The translations under genes were made by a program, and so were the position numbers. The notes beneath the pieces are model-generated. The model saw nothing but the letters and a program-made list of their open reading frames with translations, made no database searches and was not told the origin of the DNA. This document shows, in pieces, positions 42,613 to 51,222 of a stretch of 64,000 nucleotides of DNA. This DNA comes from Acidobacteria bacterium Mor1 (lineage in GTDB: Bacteria; Acidobacteriota; Polarisedimenticolia; Polarisedimenticolales; Polarisedimenticolaceae), in contig CP011806.1 in the NCBI GenBank assembly GCA_001664505.1, positions 4,008,815 through 4,072,814 of the forward strand. Reading direction: 5' to 3'. Numbering within the stretch: the first letter of the stretch is position 1; every line of letters begins with the position of its first letter.

Positions 42613-44343
42613 TCAGTGGGCGGCGGCGATACCGTCCCGCCGGGAGTCCGACCCGGCGACGTAGCCTCGGTCCAGCCGTTGCACCGCCTGGCCGCAACCG
42701 AAGATGAAGCCCTGATGCCGGCCAAGCATCAGCGTGCGGCCGACCTCCATCAGGGGGTCGTCGGTTCGATGCCCCATTGCGGAGAGTTTGTCGACGGTGG
42801 ACTCGGGGATCGCCGATTCGAGGCTCACGCTACGGCCGCGCCAGTGTCGGAAGCGTGGTGCGTCCAGGGCCTGCTGCACGTCCATCTCGAACACCAGCAT
42901 GTTCAGCAGCACCTGCACATGGGCCGGTGGCTGTTGGGCTCCGCCGACGATGCCGAAGGCGAGCCAGGGTTCCTGGGCGCCGTCGCCGCCGGTCTTCGTG
43001 ACGAACCCCGGGATGATCGTGTGGAACGGTCGCCTTCCGGGGCCGATCGTGTTGGCCTTGTCGAGATCCTCCGACAGCCCCACGCCCCGGTTCTGCAGCG
43101 CGAACCCGGTGCCCGGAACGACGATGCCCGACCCGAACGCTCCGGCGAGACTGTTGATGAAGGAGATCATGTTGCCGTGGCGGTCGGCGGCGGCCAGATA
43201 GGTGGTGTCGCTCTGGGTCAGGGACCGTTCCGGATCGACGTGGGTCGCCGCCTTGCCCGGCTGAATCCGGCTCCTGCGCTGGGCGATGAACGTATCGCTC
43301 AACAGTTCGCCCGCCTCGACCTCCATGAACTCAGGGTCGCCGACGAAGTGTTCGAGATCGGCGAAGGCCAGCTTCTTCGCTTCGATCAATCGATGCAGAT
43401 AGCGTGGGGAGTTATGTCCCAGGGCTGCGAGGTCGGTCCCTTCCAGTAGGCGCAGCATCTCGAGCGCCGCGATCCCCTGGCCGTTGGGCGGTAGCTCCCA
43501 CAGCCGGTAGTCGCCGAAGGGCACCGACATCGGTTCGATCCACTCCGCCTCGTGTGCGGCGAAATCCTCGGCGGTGACGAAACCGCCGAGGCTCTGCACG
43601 TGTTCGGCGATCTGCAGGCCCAACGACCCGCCGTAGAGCAACTCCGGCCCGGATTCGGCCAGGGCGCGCATGGTCCGGGCCATGTCGGGGTTCGCATACC
43701 ACTCGCCGGTGCCGGGGGCGCGCTCGCCGTCGATGAGGAACGCCGCCGTCGCCGCGGCGTTGCGCTTCAGGTCGGATTCGAACAGCGCCCACTCTGCGGC
43801 GGAGGTCCGCGAGACCGGAAAGCCCTCTTCCGCCAGGGCGATCGCCGGGGCCAGCGCCTCGGCGAGGCTGATGGTGCCGTGCTCTTCGAGCAACGCGGCC
43901 CAGCCCGACAGAGCTCCCGGCACCGTGATCGTCGTCGGGCCGTAGTCGGGTACGCCGTTGGGCAGGGCGTCCAGGGTCATCAGCGAGCCCGAGCGGCCGC
44001 TGCCGTTGATGCCGATCAGCCGCTGCTCTTCTTCCGACCAGAGGATGGCGAACATGTCGCCACCGAGGCCGGTCATATAGGGCTCTACGACTCCCAACAC
44101 CGCGGCGGCGGTCACCGCCGCGTCGACGGCGTTACCGCCCTGCTCGAGAACCCGCAGCCCGGCCTGGCTGGCCAGGGGTTGGCTCGTGGCGACCACCCCG
44201 CGAGGCGCGTACACCGCGTCCCGGGCGATCTCCTGAGCCGGCGGCCCCAGGGCGACCCGGAAGCTGAGCCCCGCCGCTACGGCGAGAATCACCACCGCCA
44301 GCAGGAACGAACCGGTCCATACCGCGAAACGCTTCAGCCACAT
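42613..44343 (-). CDS. ggt: Gamma-glutamyltransferase
   Basis: 576 aa, N-terminal membrane anchor or signal (SFLLAVVILAVAAGLSF). Large subunit from VVATSQPLASQAGLRVLEQG; the autocatalytic cleavage and nucleophile threonine is T380 in QSDTTYLAAADRHGNMISF. Small subunit includes INSLAGAFGSGIVVPGTGFA, NRGVGLS and the SSGG-like GIVGGAQQPPAHVQVLLNML, where the usual Ser-Ser oxyanion residues are not obvious. It hydrolyses or transfers the gamma-glutamyl group of glutathione-type compounds in the periplasm. Its products (glutamate, 5-oxoproline) would fit the gdh-oplAH operon. Confidence 0.88.
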   Translation of the reverse strand: MWLKRFAVWTGSFLLAVVILAVAAGLSFRVALGPPAQEIARDAVYAPRGVVATSQPLASQAGLRVLEQGGNAVDAAVTAAAVLGVVEPYMTGLGGDMFAILWSEEEQRLIGINGSGRSGSLMTLDALPNGVPDYGPTTITVPGALSGWAALLEEHGTISLAEALAPAIALAEEGFPVSRTSAAEWALFESDLKRNAAATAAFLIDGERAPGTGEWYANPDMARTMRALAESGPELLYGGSLGLQIAEHVQSLGGFVTAEDFAAHEAEWIEPMSVPFGDYRLWELPPNGQGIAALEMLRLLEGTDLAALGHNSPRYLHRLIEAKKLAFADLEHFVGDPEFMEVEAGELLSDTFIAQRRSRIQPGKAATHVDPERSLTQSDTTYLAAADRHGNMISFINSLAGAFGSGIVVPGTGFALQNRGVGLSEDLDKANTIGPGRRPFHTIIPGFVTKTGGDGAQEPWLAFGIVGGAQQPPAHVQVLLNMLVFEMDVQQALDAPRFRHWRGRSVSLESAIPESTVDKLSAMGHRTDDPLMEVGRTLMLGRHQGFIFGCGQAVQRLDRGYVAGSDSRRDGIAAAH

Positions 44344-44422
44344 GGCCCCTCTCCACCTCCATCGCTCGCGCTAGATCTGACGGAGGAGAGGGGGGATTGC
44401 TTTCAACCAAAGTGCCGGGTTG

Positions 44423-47143
44423 CTAGAAGCCCGGCGTTTCCCCCGAATCACCGCCTCCGTTGGAGGCGCCTACGAGGAAGAAGCCCGAAAGACCGTTCTC
44501 CAGTTCGACGAAGCTGGGCTGGGTCGTGCTCTGCTCCAGGCTGAAGCCCTGGCTCGATTCAGAGCGGTAGACCTGGTACAGCGTCGCAGCGTCGTGGCCG
44601 GCGTCGACCGGGGGCGCCGTCCAATCGAGCTGGACGCCGCTTCCGATCTTGTCCACGAGCAAGGTCGCTCCGACCGGGTTCGGCGGTTGTGCCGCAGGCT
44701 CCACGAAGGTCTCGCAGGTGTTGCGGGTGCCGTAGACGCGGACGTCGTCGAAGGCGCCCTCGTGGACATCGACCCGGTCCGGTCGCAGACGCATCTGGAT
44801 GCGGGTGTCCGGTCCCGGCAATACCGGTAGCGGCACGAGCCCTGGTTCCCAGCTCGGGTTGGTCTGATTCAGCACGTATTCGACCTGGATCCAGTTCTGA
44901 CCGGCATCGTGAGAGGCGTAGACCGAGAACCAGGAGAGATCGTTGATGTCGAACTGGGGCAGGTACGTGTAGCGCTGGTACTCGACCCAGATATCCCGGG
45001 CGCCGGTGGTATCGAAGGCCGGCGAACTGACGATGGTCTCGTCGTCGGGATCCCCCCACTCGGCCCGGAAAAAGATGCCGGTCTCGGGGTTGCCCGTGAC
45101 CCAGGCGTGAGTCCCCGGCGCCGGGGTGGTGTCGTCCTCGGGCTGGATCACGATCCCTTGCTCGGTGACCTGGTGCGGGTCGTCCCGGACCCAGGGGTTG
45201 GTCGCCTCGGGCCCGGAAACGACCCAGCCCTTGTCGGTCTCCATGTCGTCTTCGAACAGGGTGACCTCGGCGGCGAGTCCGAGCTCGACGCTGAACCAGG
45301 TCGGGACCGGCTCGATGCCGTCCTGGAAGATCCGAAGCTGCAGCGGGATGCGCGCACCGCAGTTCGAGCCGGCTCGCAGGGTGAAGTGGGCTCCGAGGCT
45401 CTCGGCGCTGGCGCCGGGCGCGATGTCCGGGAAGAAGGCGACCTGGTCGAGGATCTCGACGCCCGGGTGATCGGTGGCGATCTCGGCCAACACCGACGTG
45501 GCCGTCGCGGTCCCTGCGTTGTGCAGCGTGACCCGTACCGTGACCACCTCGCCGTAGTCGATGTCGCCGTCGCCGTTGCCCCGGCCGGCGTTGGAATCAT
45601 CCACCACATGGGCTTCGTAGCGCAGGGCGCCGACGACCTGACTGACCGCCGCGAACGCATCGACCCGGCCCGAGCCGTATTGGTTGTCCTTGCCCGGATC
45701 GCCGAGATCGATCGAGGTCTGTTCGAGGATCTGCTTGATCTGGTCGTGCTCCAGATCCGGGTTCGCCGAGAGCATCAGCGCCGCGGTGCCGGCAACGTGG
45801 GGAGCGGCCATGGAAGTTCCCCACTTCTCCGAGTACCCGCTGCAGAAGCGATGGCTGGAGATCTCGGCGCCGGGCGCGGAGATGTCCGGTTTGACCAGGC
45901 CCGGTGGGTAGACATGGTCGTTCCACGGTGCGACATCCTGCCAGGTGGTCGGCCCCTGAGAGGACGACCCGTAGGGGCCATCGGTACAGTCGGTGCCGCC
46001 CACGGTGATCGCCCGGGGCACGTCTCCGGGCGTCGTAACGTCCGAGGGTGCGTCTCCGCCCGAGTTGTTGCCGGCGGATACGACGAAGGTCGATCCCATG
46101 TCGATCACGTTCTCAACGTTCTGTCTCCAGCTCGCCCGGTCGGGATCCCAGGCATGGTTCCAGCCGAGGCTCAAGGAGATCACGCCGGCCCCCTGTTCGG
46201 CGGCGTACTGCATGGCGCTCCAGACGGCCATCTCATGGCTGCCCAGTTCGCCGGCCTCGAGCACGATGACCTTGGCATCCGGCGCCATCCCGGTGCGCAA
46301 ACCGCTGGTGCCGTCACCCGCCATCGTACCGACCACGTGGGAGCCGTGGCCGGAGAGCGAGCCGTCATCGGTATCCCGGATGTCGTCGGCGAAGTTCCAT
46401 CCGGTCAGGTCGTCGATCAGGCCGTTGCCGTCATCGTCGATTCCGTTGAGGTCATCCGGATCGTTGACCTCGCGATCCTGATCCAGGTCCTCACCGGGGT
46501 TGACCCAGACCTGATTCACGATGTCCGGGTGGCTGACGCAGACGCCGGTATCGCTGGACGCCATCACGGCGCCTTCTCCGGTGATGCCCAGTTGGTTCCA
46601 GACCTCTGGGGCGCCGAGGAGCACCAGCCCACACTGGGTCTCGGTGTCGGTCAGCGAGACGCCGGGCTCCTCAGCCCGGGTGTTCAGCGTTTCATGGTCG
46701 CGGTCGATATGGAGCACGTCTCGCAACGGGTTGTGATTGATCCAGGCGATCTCCTCGAACCCCGCAAGCCGCTGCAACAGGGCGGGCTTGACCTCGGCGG
46801 AGACGATGCTCGAGATCCAGAGCGACTGAATGTTCCGCGCCTCAACCCCACGGAGCGCACCCAGGGTTCGGAGCAATCTCGCCTGGCCCAGGTCGGCTTC
46901 CAGCTTGAGCCGCCGGGCGATGGCGAGGCGGCGGGCGGTCTTGTCTCGATGCGCGAGCCGCAGGTCCCGGATCGCTTCCCGGGAGAGTTGGCGTTCGAGG
47001 ACGACGGTGACCGGGATCCAGTCCCCCTCGTTCGCCTGCTCGAGCACGGCGGGGAGATCCCCGCGCAGTTCGGCGGCGTCCAGGCCGGGAGCTGCTGCAA
47101 GCCCCGCCAACACCAAGAAAACCCATAGCCCCACACGTCGCAT
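44423..47143 (-). CDS. Secreted subtilisin-like (S8) serine protease with C-terminal beta modules
   Basis: 906 aa, signal peptide (VFLVLAGLAAAPGLDA), an ~130-residue propeptide (VTVVLERQLSREAIRDLRL), then the protease: Asp198 in SSDTGVCVSHPDI, His266 in SGHGSHVVGTMAG and Ser444 in GTSMAAPHVAGTAALM; oxyanion Asn in VSAGNNSGGD. An Asp/Asn loop (DDLNGIDDDGNGLIDD) may bind calcium. After ~510: a CARDB/Ig-like domain (VRVTLHNAGTATATSVLAEI), a ~200-residue jelly-roll-like domain, and a fibronectin-like end (TLYQVYRSESSQGF...). Cell-surface or extracellular; substrates unknown. RBS GGGGAGG before ATG at 47143. Confidence 0.9.
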   Translation of the reverse strand: MRRVGLWVFLVLAGLAAAPGLDAAELRGDLPAVLEQANEGDWIPVTVVLERQLSREAIRDLRLAHRDKTARRLAIARRLKLEADLGQARLLRTLGALRGVEARNIQSLWISSIVSAEVKPALLQRLAGFEEIAWINHNPLRDVLHIDRDHETLNTRAEEPGVSLTDTETQCGLVLLGAPEVWNQLGITGEGAVMASSDTGVCVSHPDIVNQVWVNPGEDLDQDREVNDPDDLNGIDDDGNGLIDDLTGWNFADDIRDTDDGSLSGHGSHVVGTMAGDGTSGLRTGMAPDAKVIVLEAGELGSHEMAVWSAMQYAAEQGAGVISLSLGWNHAWDPDRASWRQNVENVIDMGSTFVVSAGNNSGGDAPSDVTTPGDVPRAITVGGTDCTDGPYGSSSQGPTTWQDVAPWNDHVYPPGLVKPDISAPGAEISSHRFCSGYSEKWGTSMAAPHVAGTAALMLSANPDLEHDQIKQILEQTSIDLGDPGKDNQYGSGRVDAFAAVSQVVGALRYEAHVVDDSNAGRGNGDGDIDYGEVVTVRVTLHNAGTATATSVLAEIATDHPGVEILDQVAFFPDIAPGASAESLGAHFTLRAGSNCGARIPLQLRIFQDGIEPVPTWFSVELGLAAEVTLFEDDMETDKGWVVSGPEATNPWVRDDPHQVTEQGIVIQPEDDTTPAPGTHAWVTGNPETGIFFRAEWGDPDDETIVSSPAFDTTGARDIWVEYQRYTYLPQFDINDLSWFSVYASHDAGQNWIQVEYVLNQTNPSWEPGLVPLPVLPGPDTRIQMRLRPDRVDVHEGAFDDVRVYGTRNTCETFVEPAAQPPNPVGATLLVDKIGSGVQLDWTAPPVDAGHDAATLYQVYRSESSQGFSLEQSTTQPSFVELENGLSGFFLVGASNGGGDSGETPGF

Positions 47144-47264
47144 AGCCGGCCTCCCCTCGATGGAAACTACCCAAAAGTGATGTCGGTAGCCGCTGTGAAA
47201 GGTTCAAGACTTCCATGGGGCATGAGGTGTTTTCGGTATAGTGGGCGCTCTCCGGAGGGTGCCG

Positions 47265-47600
47265 ATGCGCGAATATCAGACCTTCGAGGCCTTCTGGCCC
47301 TACTACCTGCGCGAGCACAGCCGTCCGGCGACGCGCAACTGGCACTTCGTCGGGTCGACCCTGGCGCTCCTGGTGCTCGTCTTTGCGCTCGTCACCCGGA
47401 ACTGGTGGCTGCTGCTGGCGGTGCCGGTGGCCGGCTACCTGTTCGCCTGGCTCAGCCACGCCCTGATCGAGCGCAACAAGCCGGCGACCTTCACCTACCC
47501 GCTCTGGTCGCTGATCGCCGACTACAAGATGTACGTCTGTTTCCTCACCGGCCGGCTGGGCAAGGAATTGGAGAAGGCCGGCGTCTCACCCGGATCCTGA
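47265..47600 (+). CDS. Mpo1-like (DUF962) membrane protein
   Basis: 111 aa. Family signatures of the DUF962/Mpo1 group: FEAFWPYYLREHSRPATRNW with the conserved HSRPxTR, HFVGSTLALLVLVFALVTRN and YLFAWLSHALIERNKPATFT; LWSLIADYKMYV follows. About three membrane segments. The yeast member is a 2-hydroxy fatty acid dioxygenase, and the same conserved histidines (H at ~18, 28, 65) are present. ATG at 47265, CGGAGG six bases upstream, and TATAGT at 47237. Fatty-acid substrate here is inference. Confidence 0.8.
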   Translation: MREYQTFEAFWPYYLREHSRPATRNWHFVGSTLALLVLVFALVTRNWWLLLAVPVAGYLFAWLSHALIERNKPATFTYPLWSLIADYKMYVCFLTGRLGKELEKAGVSPGS

Positions 47601-47738
47601 ACCGGATCCGAGAAACAGGGTCGCCTCGTCGACGAAGCTGACCGGATTCCCGAACGGGTCCGTGGACCAGAACATCCTCTCGCCCCAGGGCATGCTCTCG
47701 ATGCCCCCCCGCAACGATCTCAAAGCTCTATCCGCCTC
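47586..47738 (-). pseudogene. Remnant of a VOC/glyoxalase-family gene (C-terminal ~50 aa)
   Basis: On the minus strand the frame ends IESMPWGERMFWSTDPFGNP then VSFVDEATLFLG, which is the C-terminal strand-loop of glyoxalase/bleomycin-resistance (VOC) proteins (the Glu metal ligand region). The upstream frame does not resemble the rest of the domain and no start with a ribosome binding site fits. It overlaps the last 15 bases of the Mpo1-like gene. Interpreted as decayed remains of a longer gene. Confidence 0.5.
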
Positions 47739-47889
47739 GCTTGCTCGCCGTAGCCGCCTCCGTTCCGCTCCGAAGATTGCGAAGCCAAAGCGTGCCTCTC
47801 CGGACTCCCTAAGGGGTATGCCGCGTGCGTTTCCGTAACGCAGTGTTGCGGTGCTGCAACGTGGCTTCAATGGCTGAATGGAGGCTCGC
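47739..47889. other. Gap upstream of secreted protein pair
   Basis: About 150 bases between the VOC remnant and the secreted pair. It contains a short inverted repeat GTTGC-GGTGCT-GCAAC near 47852 and the GGAGG of the next gene at its right end. No other gene or clear promoter was found. Confidence 0.35.
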
Positions 47890-49041
47890 ATGACGCGTTG
47901 GATCAGGAGGAAGGGCAAGGCACCGCTATGGACGCTGTTGGCCGGGGGCGTGGTTCTGGCGGTGGCGTTCGCAGTCGGCAACGCAGCGCCGATACCGCAA
48001 CCGTACAACGGGAAGGTGTTCGAGGACGACTTCGAGAGCGACGACACGTACGCCACGTACACGCCGATCGGTGACGCGACCGTCACCATCGGCCGGGGCC
48101 TGCTGTCGGTCGATATCCCGGACACCTCGGGTGATCACGGACTCTCGGTGCGCGTTCCCGAGAACGGGACCGGGATCCGTTGTTTCGGATTCACCTTTGG
48201 CGACATCGATGAAGCGCCGCTCGGCAGCTCGATGACCTGGACCTGGTGGGGCTACGACGAGAACGGCAAGCAGGTTGAGATGCTACGCACGGAGGTGATC
48301 AAATCCGGCTCGTTCACCGTCCGCCACACCAAGAAGGACGGAACCACCGTCTCGCATCACGTCCCCGGCAAGAACTGGAGGGACGTGAAGAAGAAGCAGT
48401 GGGACACCCGGCGCAGGGGCAAGCAGGTTCAGCTCGAGATCAAGTTCAAGGACGGCAGCAAGTACAGCTCCGAGTGGATCGATCCGCCGGAGGGCACCAT
48501 CGCGGGGTTCGACGTCGAAACCGACGTGGCTGACTTCTCCCTCGATGGTACCGGAGGCGAAGAGATTCACGCGGATCTCGACGCGGTCGAGCTCGAACCC
48601 GTGGAAGCGGGAGTCAAGTCGGTCGCGACGAGCAGCGTGGTGGACGAGGGTCCGGCCTGGCTCCTCCAGGTCAAAGACGCCGATCACATCGTCGCGGCGA
48701 CAGTACGCGAAGTTCACTCCGAGCGAGTCTTCTTCGAGGACGGCGAGCCCCGAATCCGAGTCGACTATGCGATGACCGATTCCCTCGCCGGCTACCTGTT
48801 CAACGACACGTTCTCGGTCTACCACGGCATCGGTGAACTGGGGGCAGGGTCCGCATCGCCGTATCGCACGGGGCAGTCCCTGATCCTGTTCCTGCGCCAG
48901 GGCTTCGAACTCGGAGAGCACATCAGCGGCAACCGACTTTGGGACGCCGGTGGGGCCCAACGTGTCCTGCCGGACACCGAGCAAAACCGGAAGGCCGTGG
49001 CCGACCGGCTACTCGTCATCTATGGAGGGGCTGGCTCATGA
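47890..49041 (+). CDS. Secreted protein of unknown function, partner of zincin
   Basis: 383 aa from ATG at 47890 (GGAGG five bases upstream; a second ATG four codons earlier contains that site). N-terminal membrane anchor or signal (LWTLLAGGVVLAVAFAVGNA). Residues ~30-200 form a beta-rich domain (SSMTWTWWGYDENGKQVEML; QVQLEIKFKDGSKYSSEWID), and ~220-380 another (AWLLQVKDADHIVAATVREV; SLILFLRQGFELGEHISGNR). The second part resembles secreted domains that monitor or cap surfaces, but I know no match. Stop overlaps the next ATG (ATGA). Confidence 0.6.
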   Translation: MTRWIRRKGKAPLWTLLAGGVVLAVAFAVGNAAPIPQPYNGKVFEDDFESDDTYATYTPIGDATVTIGRGLLSVDIPDTSGDHGLSVRVPENGTGIRCFGFTFGDIDEAPLGSSMTWTWWGYDENGKQVEMLRTEVIKSGSFTVRHTKKDGTTVSHHVPGKNWRDVKKKQWDTRRRGKQVQLEIKFKDGSKYSSEWIDPPEGTIAGFDVETDVADFSLDGTGGEEIHADLDAVELEPVEAGVKSVATSSVVDEGPAWLLQVKDADHIVAATVREVHSERVFFEDGEPRIRVDYAMTDSLAGYLFNDTFSVYHGIGELGAGSASPYRTGQSLILFLRQGFELGEHISGNRLWDAGGAQRVLPDTEQNRKAVADRLLVIYGGAGS

Positions 49042-50213
49042 ACCGGAAACTACGAGGATTCCTGATCGCATGTGCGGCAGTCATGGTGTTGGTTGCGGTC
49101 GGCGCTACCGTTCAGGCCGATATCATTATCAACGGTAGCGACGAGTTCATCATGAAGGTCGAAGAGGCCTTGAAGAAGATCAAGGACGCCGGCGGAGACG
49201 CGGCGGACAACGTGAGTGATCTCGAGGGCTCGGACAACGATCACGTGATCGAGGAAAACAGCGGGCTTTCCAGCGTGACTCCCGATAGCGGAAACGACGC
49301 CCTGGATATGGGGTCGGGAGGCACCGGCAAGGGGTCGGGCACCACCACCAAGTGGGACCCGGATCACATGCACACCTACAAGGATGGCGTGGACCGGGAC
49401 CCCTGCGCAGCGCTGGCCCACGAGCTGAACCACGCCAATGACGCCGACGGCGGGGGCTGGTCCAACGACAAGACCGGCGGCATTCTCGATGACGAGATCG
49501 ACGCCTGTTCCGATGAGAACGAGTTCCGCAAGTCTCAAGGGCTCCCTCCGCGCACCAAGTACGGTTGCAACGACCTGCCCGAACACGCGGTCTGTCCCCC
49601 GGCATTCGGTTCTTCCGAGGAAACAGCCGATCAGGGGAGCACGGACTTCGATACTGCGATTTCGAGTCCGGTGTCCTCCGGGACCACAACGTCGAGCGCG
49701 GCGCCGACCATGGTGGCCATTGCTCGGCCGTTCTCGAGCGTCAAGCTCACCGCGGCAGTCCCTGCCGCGCCATTCCTGCTGGGCGATCCCGTAGACATCC
49801 AGTTGACCTTGACCAACAACGGTCCTGGGGCCACCGAACTGTCGCCGATCATCGAAGGCAACTTCCGGGTCGTCAGCGTCACCCGCGATGGGCGCGACGT
49901 CCTTCCGGTCAGCTCGATCTCGGTATTCAACGATGAACTGGCCTACTCGCTGGAGCAGACGCTACAGAGCGTCGGCGTCGGGGGAAGCACCTCGCTTACC
50001 TGGCGCAGCGGCTACCGCTCGAACATCGGCGGGCAGGGATTGACGTCGGTGTCCTACTCGTCTTCGGACCATCACCCCGCACATCTCTACTCGTTGAATC
50101 AGTCGGGCTCCTACGAGATCCGCGTGTTCTACAAGTACGCGGGGCTCGATGCTCACTCGAACCCCTACAAGGGGAAGACGAACACGGTAACCATCAAGTT
50201 CGACGTGCTCTAG
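49038..50213 (+). CDS. Secreted putative metallopeptidase (M91/zincin-like) with C-terminal Ig-like domain
   Basis: 391 aa, signal peptide (GFLIACAAVMVLVAVGATVQA). Zinc-binding HELNH at residues 128-132 in PCAALAHELNHANDADGGGW, followed by EIDACSDENEFRKSQGLPPR, where E153 or a nearby acidic residue could be the third ligand. The arrangement resembles M91/NleD-like effector zincins (HELxHA, then ExxA...R...LPPR.Y). Residues ~240-390 are an Ig-like or CARDB-like domain (PVDIQLTLTNNGPGATELSP). GGAGGGG lies before the ATG at 49038, which overlaps the partner's stop. Exported peptidase; toxin or processing enzyme unclear. Confidence 0.7.
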   Translation: MNRKLRGFLIACAAVMVLVAVGATVQADIIINGSDEFIMKVEEALKKIKDAGGDAADNVSDLEGSDNDHVIEENSGLSSVTPDSGNDALDMGSGGTGKGSGTTTKWDPDHMHTYKDGVDRDPCAALAHELNHANDADGGGWSNDKTGGILDDEIDACSDENEFRKSQGLPPRTKYGCNDLPEHAVCPPAFGSSEETADQGSTDFDTAISSPVSSGTTTSSAAPTMVAIARPFSSVKLTAAVPAAPFLLGDPVDIQLTLTNNGPGATELSPIIEGNFRVVSVTRDGRDVLPVSSISVFNDELAYSLEQTLQSVGVGGSTSLTWRSGYRSNIGGQGLTSVSYSSSDHHPAHLYSLNQSGSYEIRVFYKYAGLDAHSNPYKGKTNTVTIKFDVL

Positions 50214-50289
50214 ATGCTTGATTCTCGGCCCTGTTCTTCGGTTGTCGCTTGGATTCGCGATCCACCGAAGGGCGGGGCCGAGCTGTTTT

Positions 50290-51222
50290 CTAGCGAAAGA
50301 ACCCGTCGGACGCGGCGCGGAGTCCGGCGGGAGGAGCGGAACGAAGTCTGACCGCCTGCCCGGAGGTTGGATGCCGGAACCGCAACTCGCAAGCGTGCAG
50401 CAGGTATCCGGGGTCTCCCGGAATGGCGCGCATGCCTTCAACCGGCCGTCCTCCCGGCCCGTAGAGCGGGTCGCCGACCAGGGGGTGGCCCACCGAGGCC
50501 AGGTGAATGCGCACCTGGTGCGGGCGTCCGGTTTCGATCTCCACATCGGCAAGGAACGCGGTGGCTTCCTGCAGCACCACGCGGACTCGACTAAGGGCCT
50601 GCTTCCCATCGGGCGTCGCGGCGTGGACGTTTCCCAGGGGGGCGTGGGTGACCGGTCCGATGGGTTGGTCGATCGTGAACTCCTGTCGTTCAGGTCGTCC
50701 GAGGGCCAACGCGCGGTACCGTTTGCCGACACGTTTCCCGGCCCAGTCCCTCGCCAGCGCTGAGCGGGCGCCCGGGGTGCGCGCGAAGAGCACGATACCG
50801 GAGGTATGGCGCCCCAGCCGATGGAGTGGAACCGAACCGGGATCGTCCTGCTGAACTCGGGATAGCAACGTGTTTTCGAGGAAACCCGCACCGGGCAACG
50901 TCGGCAGGCCCGACGGCTTGTCCACCCCCAGCAGCGCCTCGTCCTCGAACAGCACGCGGTAGTCGAGAGGGGCCGCCGGTTCGCGCCACGGTGGGCGATC
51001 CCAGCACAGCTCCTGGCCCTGCCTCACCACCGCATCCGTGGCGGCGACGATTCGATCCAGCCGGACCTCGCCGGCTTCCACCCGGGCGCGCCACTGCTCG
51101 GCATCGCTGTGAGGCCAGCGCCTGGCGAGATAGTCGACGACGCCGACAGGCGCAGACGATTCCACCACGGCCCGATAGGTGTAGCCCTGGTTCAGGGGGC
51201 GATCGTTGCCTTCGCGGGTCAC
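50290..51222 (-). CDS. RluA-family pseudouridine synthase homologue with Gly in place of catalytic Asp
   Basis: 310 aa, GTG start overlapping the stop of the upstream zincin gene (GTGA). An S4-like N-terminal part is followed by the synthase domain: LFEDEALLGVDKPSGLPTLP, then HRLGRHTSGIVLFAR (134-148), GKRYRALALGRP, IETGRPHQVRIHLASVGHPL and VGDPLYGPGG. The family motif is HRLDxxTSG, with the Asp acting as nucleophile; here position 137 is Gly. Some plant and bacterial relatives appear to share HRLG, so this may be a subfamily trait rather than damage. Activity is therefore uncertain. Confidence 0.8.
   Translation of the reverse strand: MTREGNDRPLNQGYTYRAVVESSAPVGVVDYLARRWPHSDAEQWRARVEAGEVRLDRIVAATDAVVRQGQELCWDRPPWREPAAPLDYRVLFEDEALLGVDKPSGLPTLPGAGFLENTLLSRVQQDDPGSVPLHRLGRHTSGIVLFARTPGARSALARDWAGKRVGKRYRALALGRPERQEFTIDQPIGPVTHAPLGNVHAATPDGKQALSRVRVVLQEATAFLADVEIETGRPHQVRIHLASVGHPLVGDPLYGPGGRPVEGMRAIPGDPGYLLHACELRFRHPTSGQAVRLRSAPPAGLRAASDGFFR

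Noticed and set aside
44414-44435. Terminator after the S8 protease (GCCGGG...CCCGGC)
   Set aside because: Short 6-bp stem overlapping the stop codon and no T run.
44909-47128. 739-codon open frame antisense to the S8 protease
   Set aside because: Shadow of a high-GC gene with intact catalytic triad on the other strand; no family resemblance.
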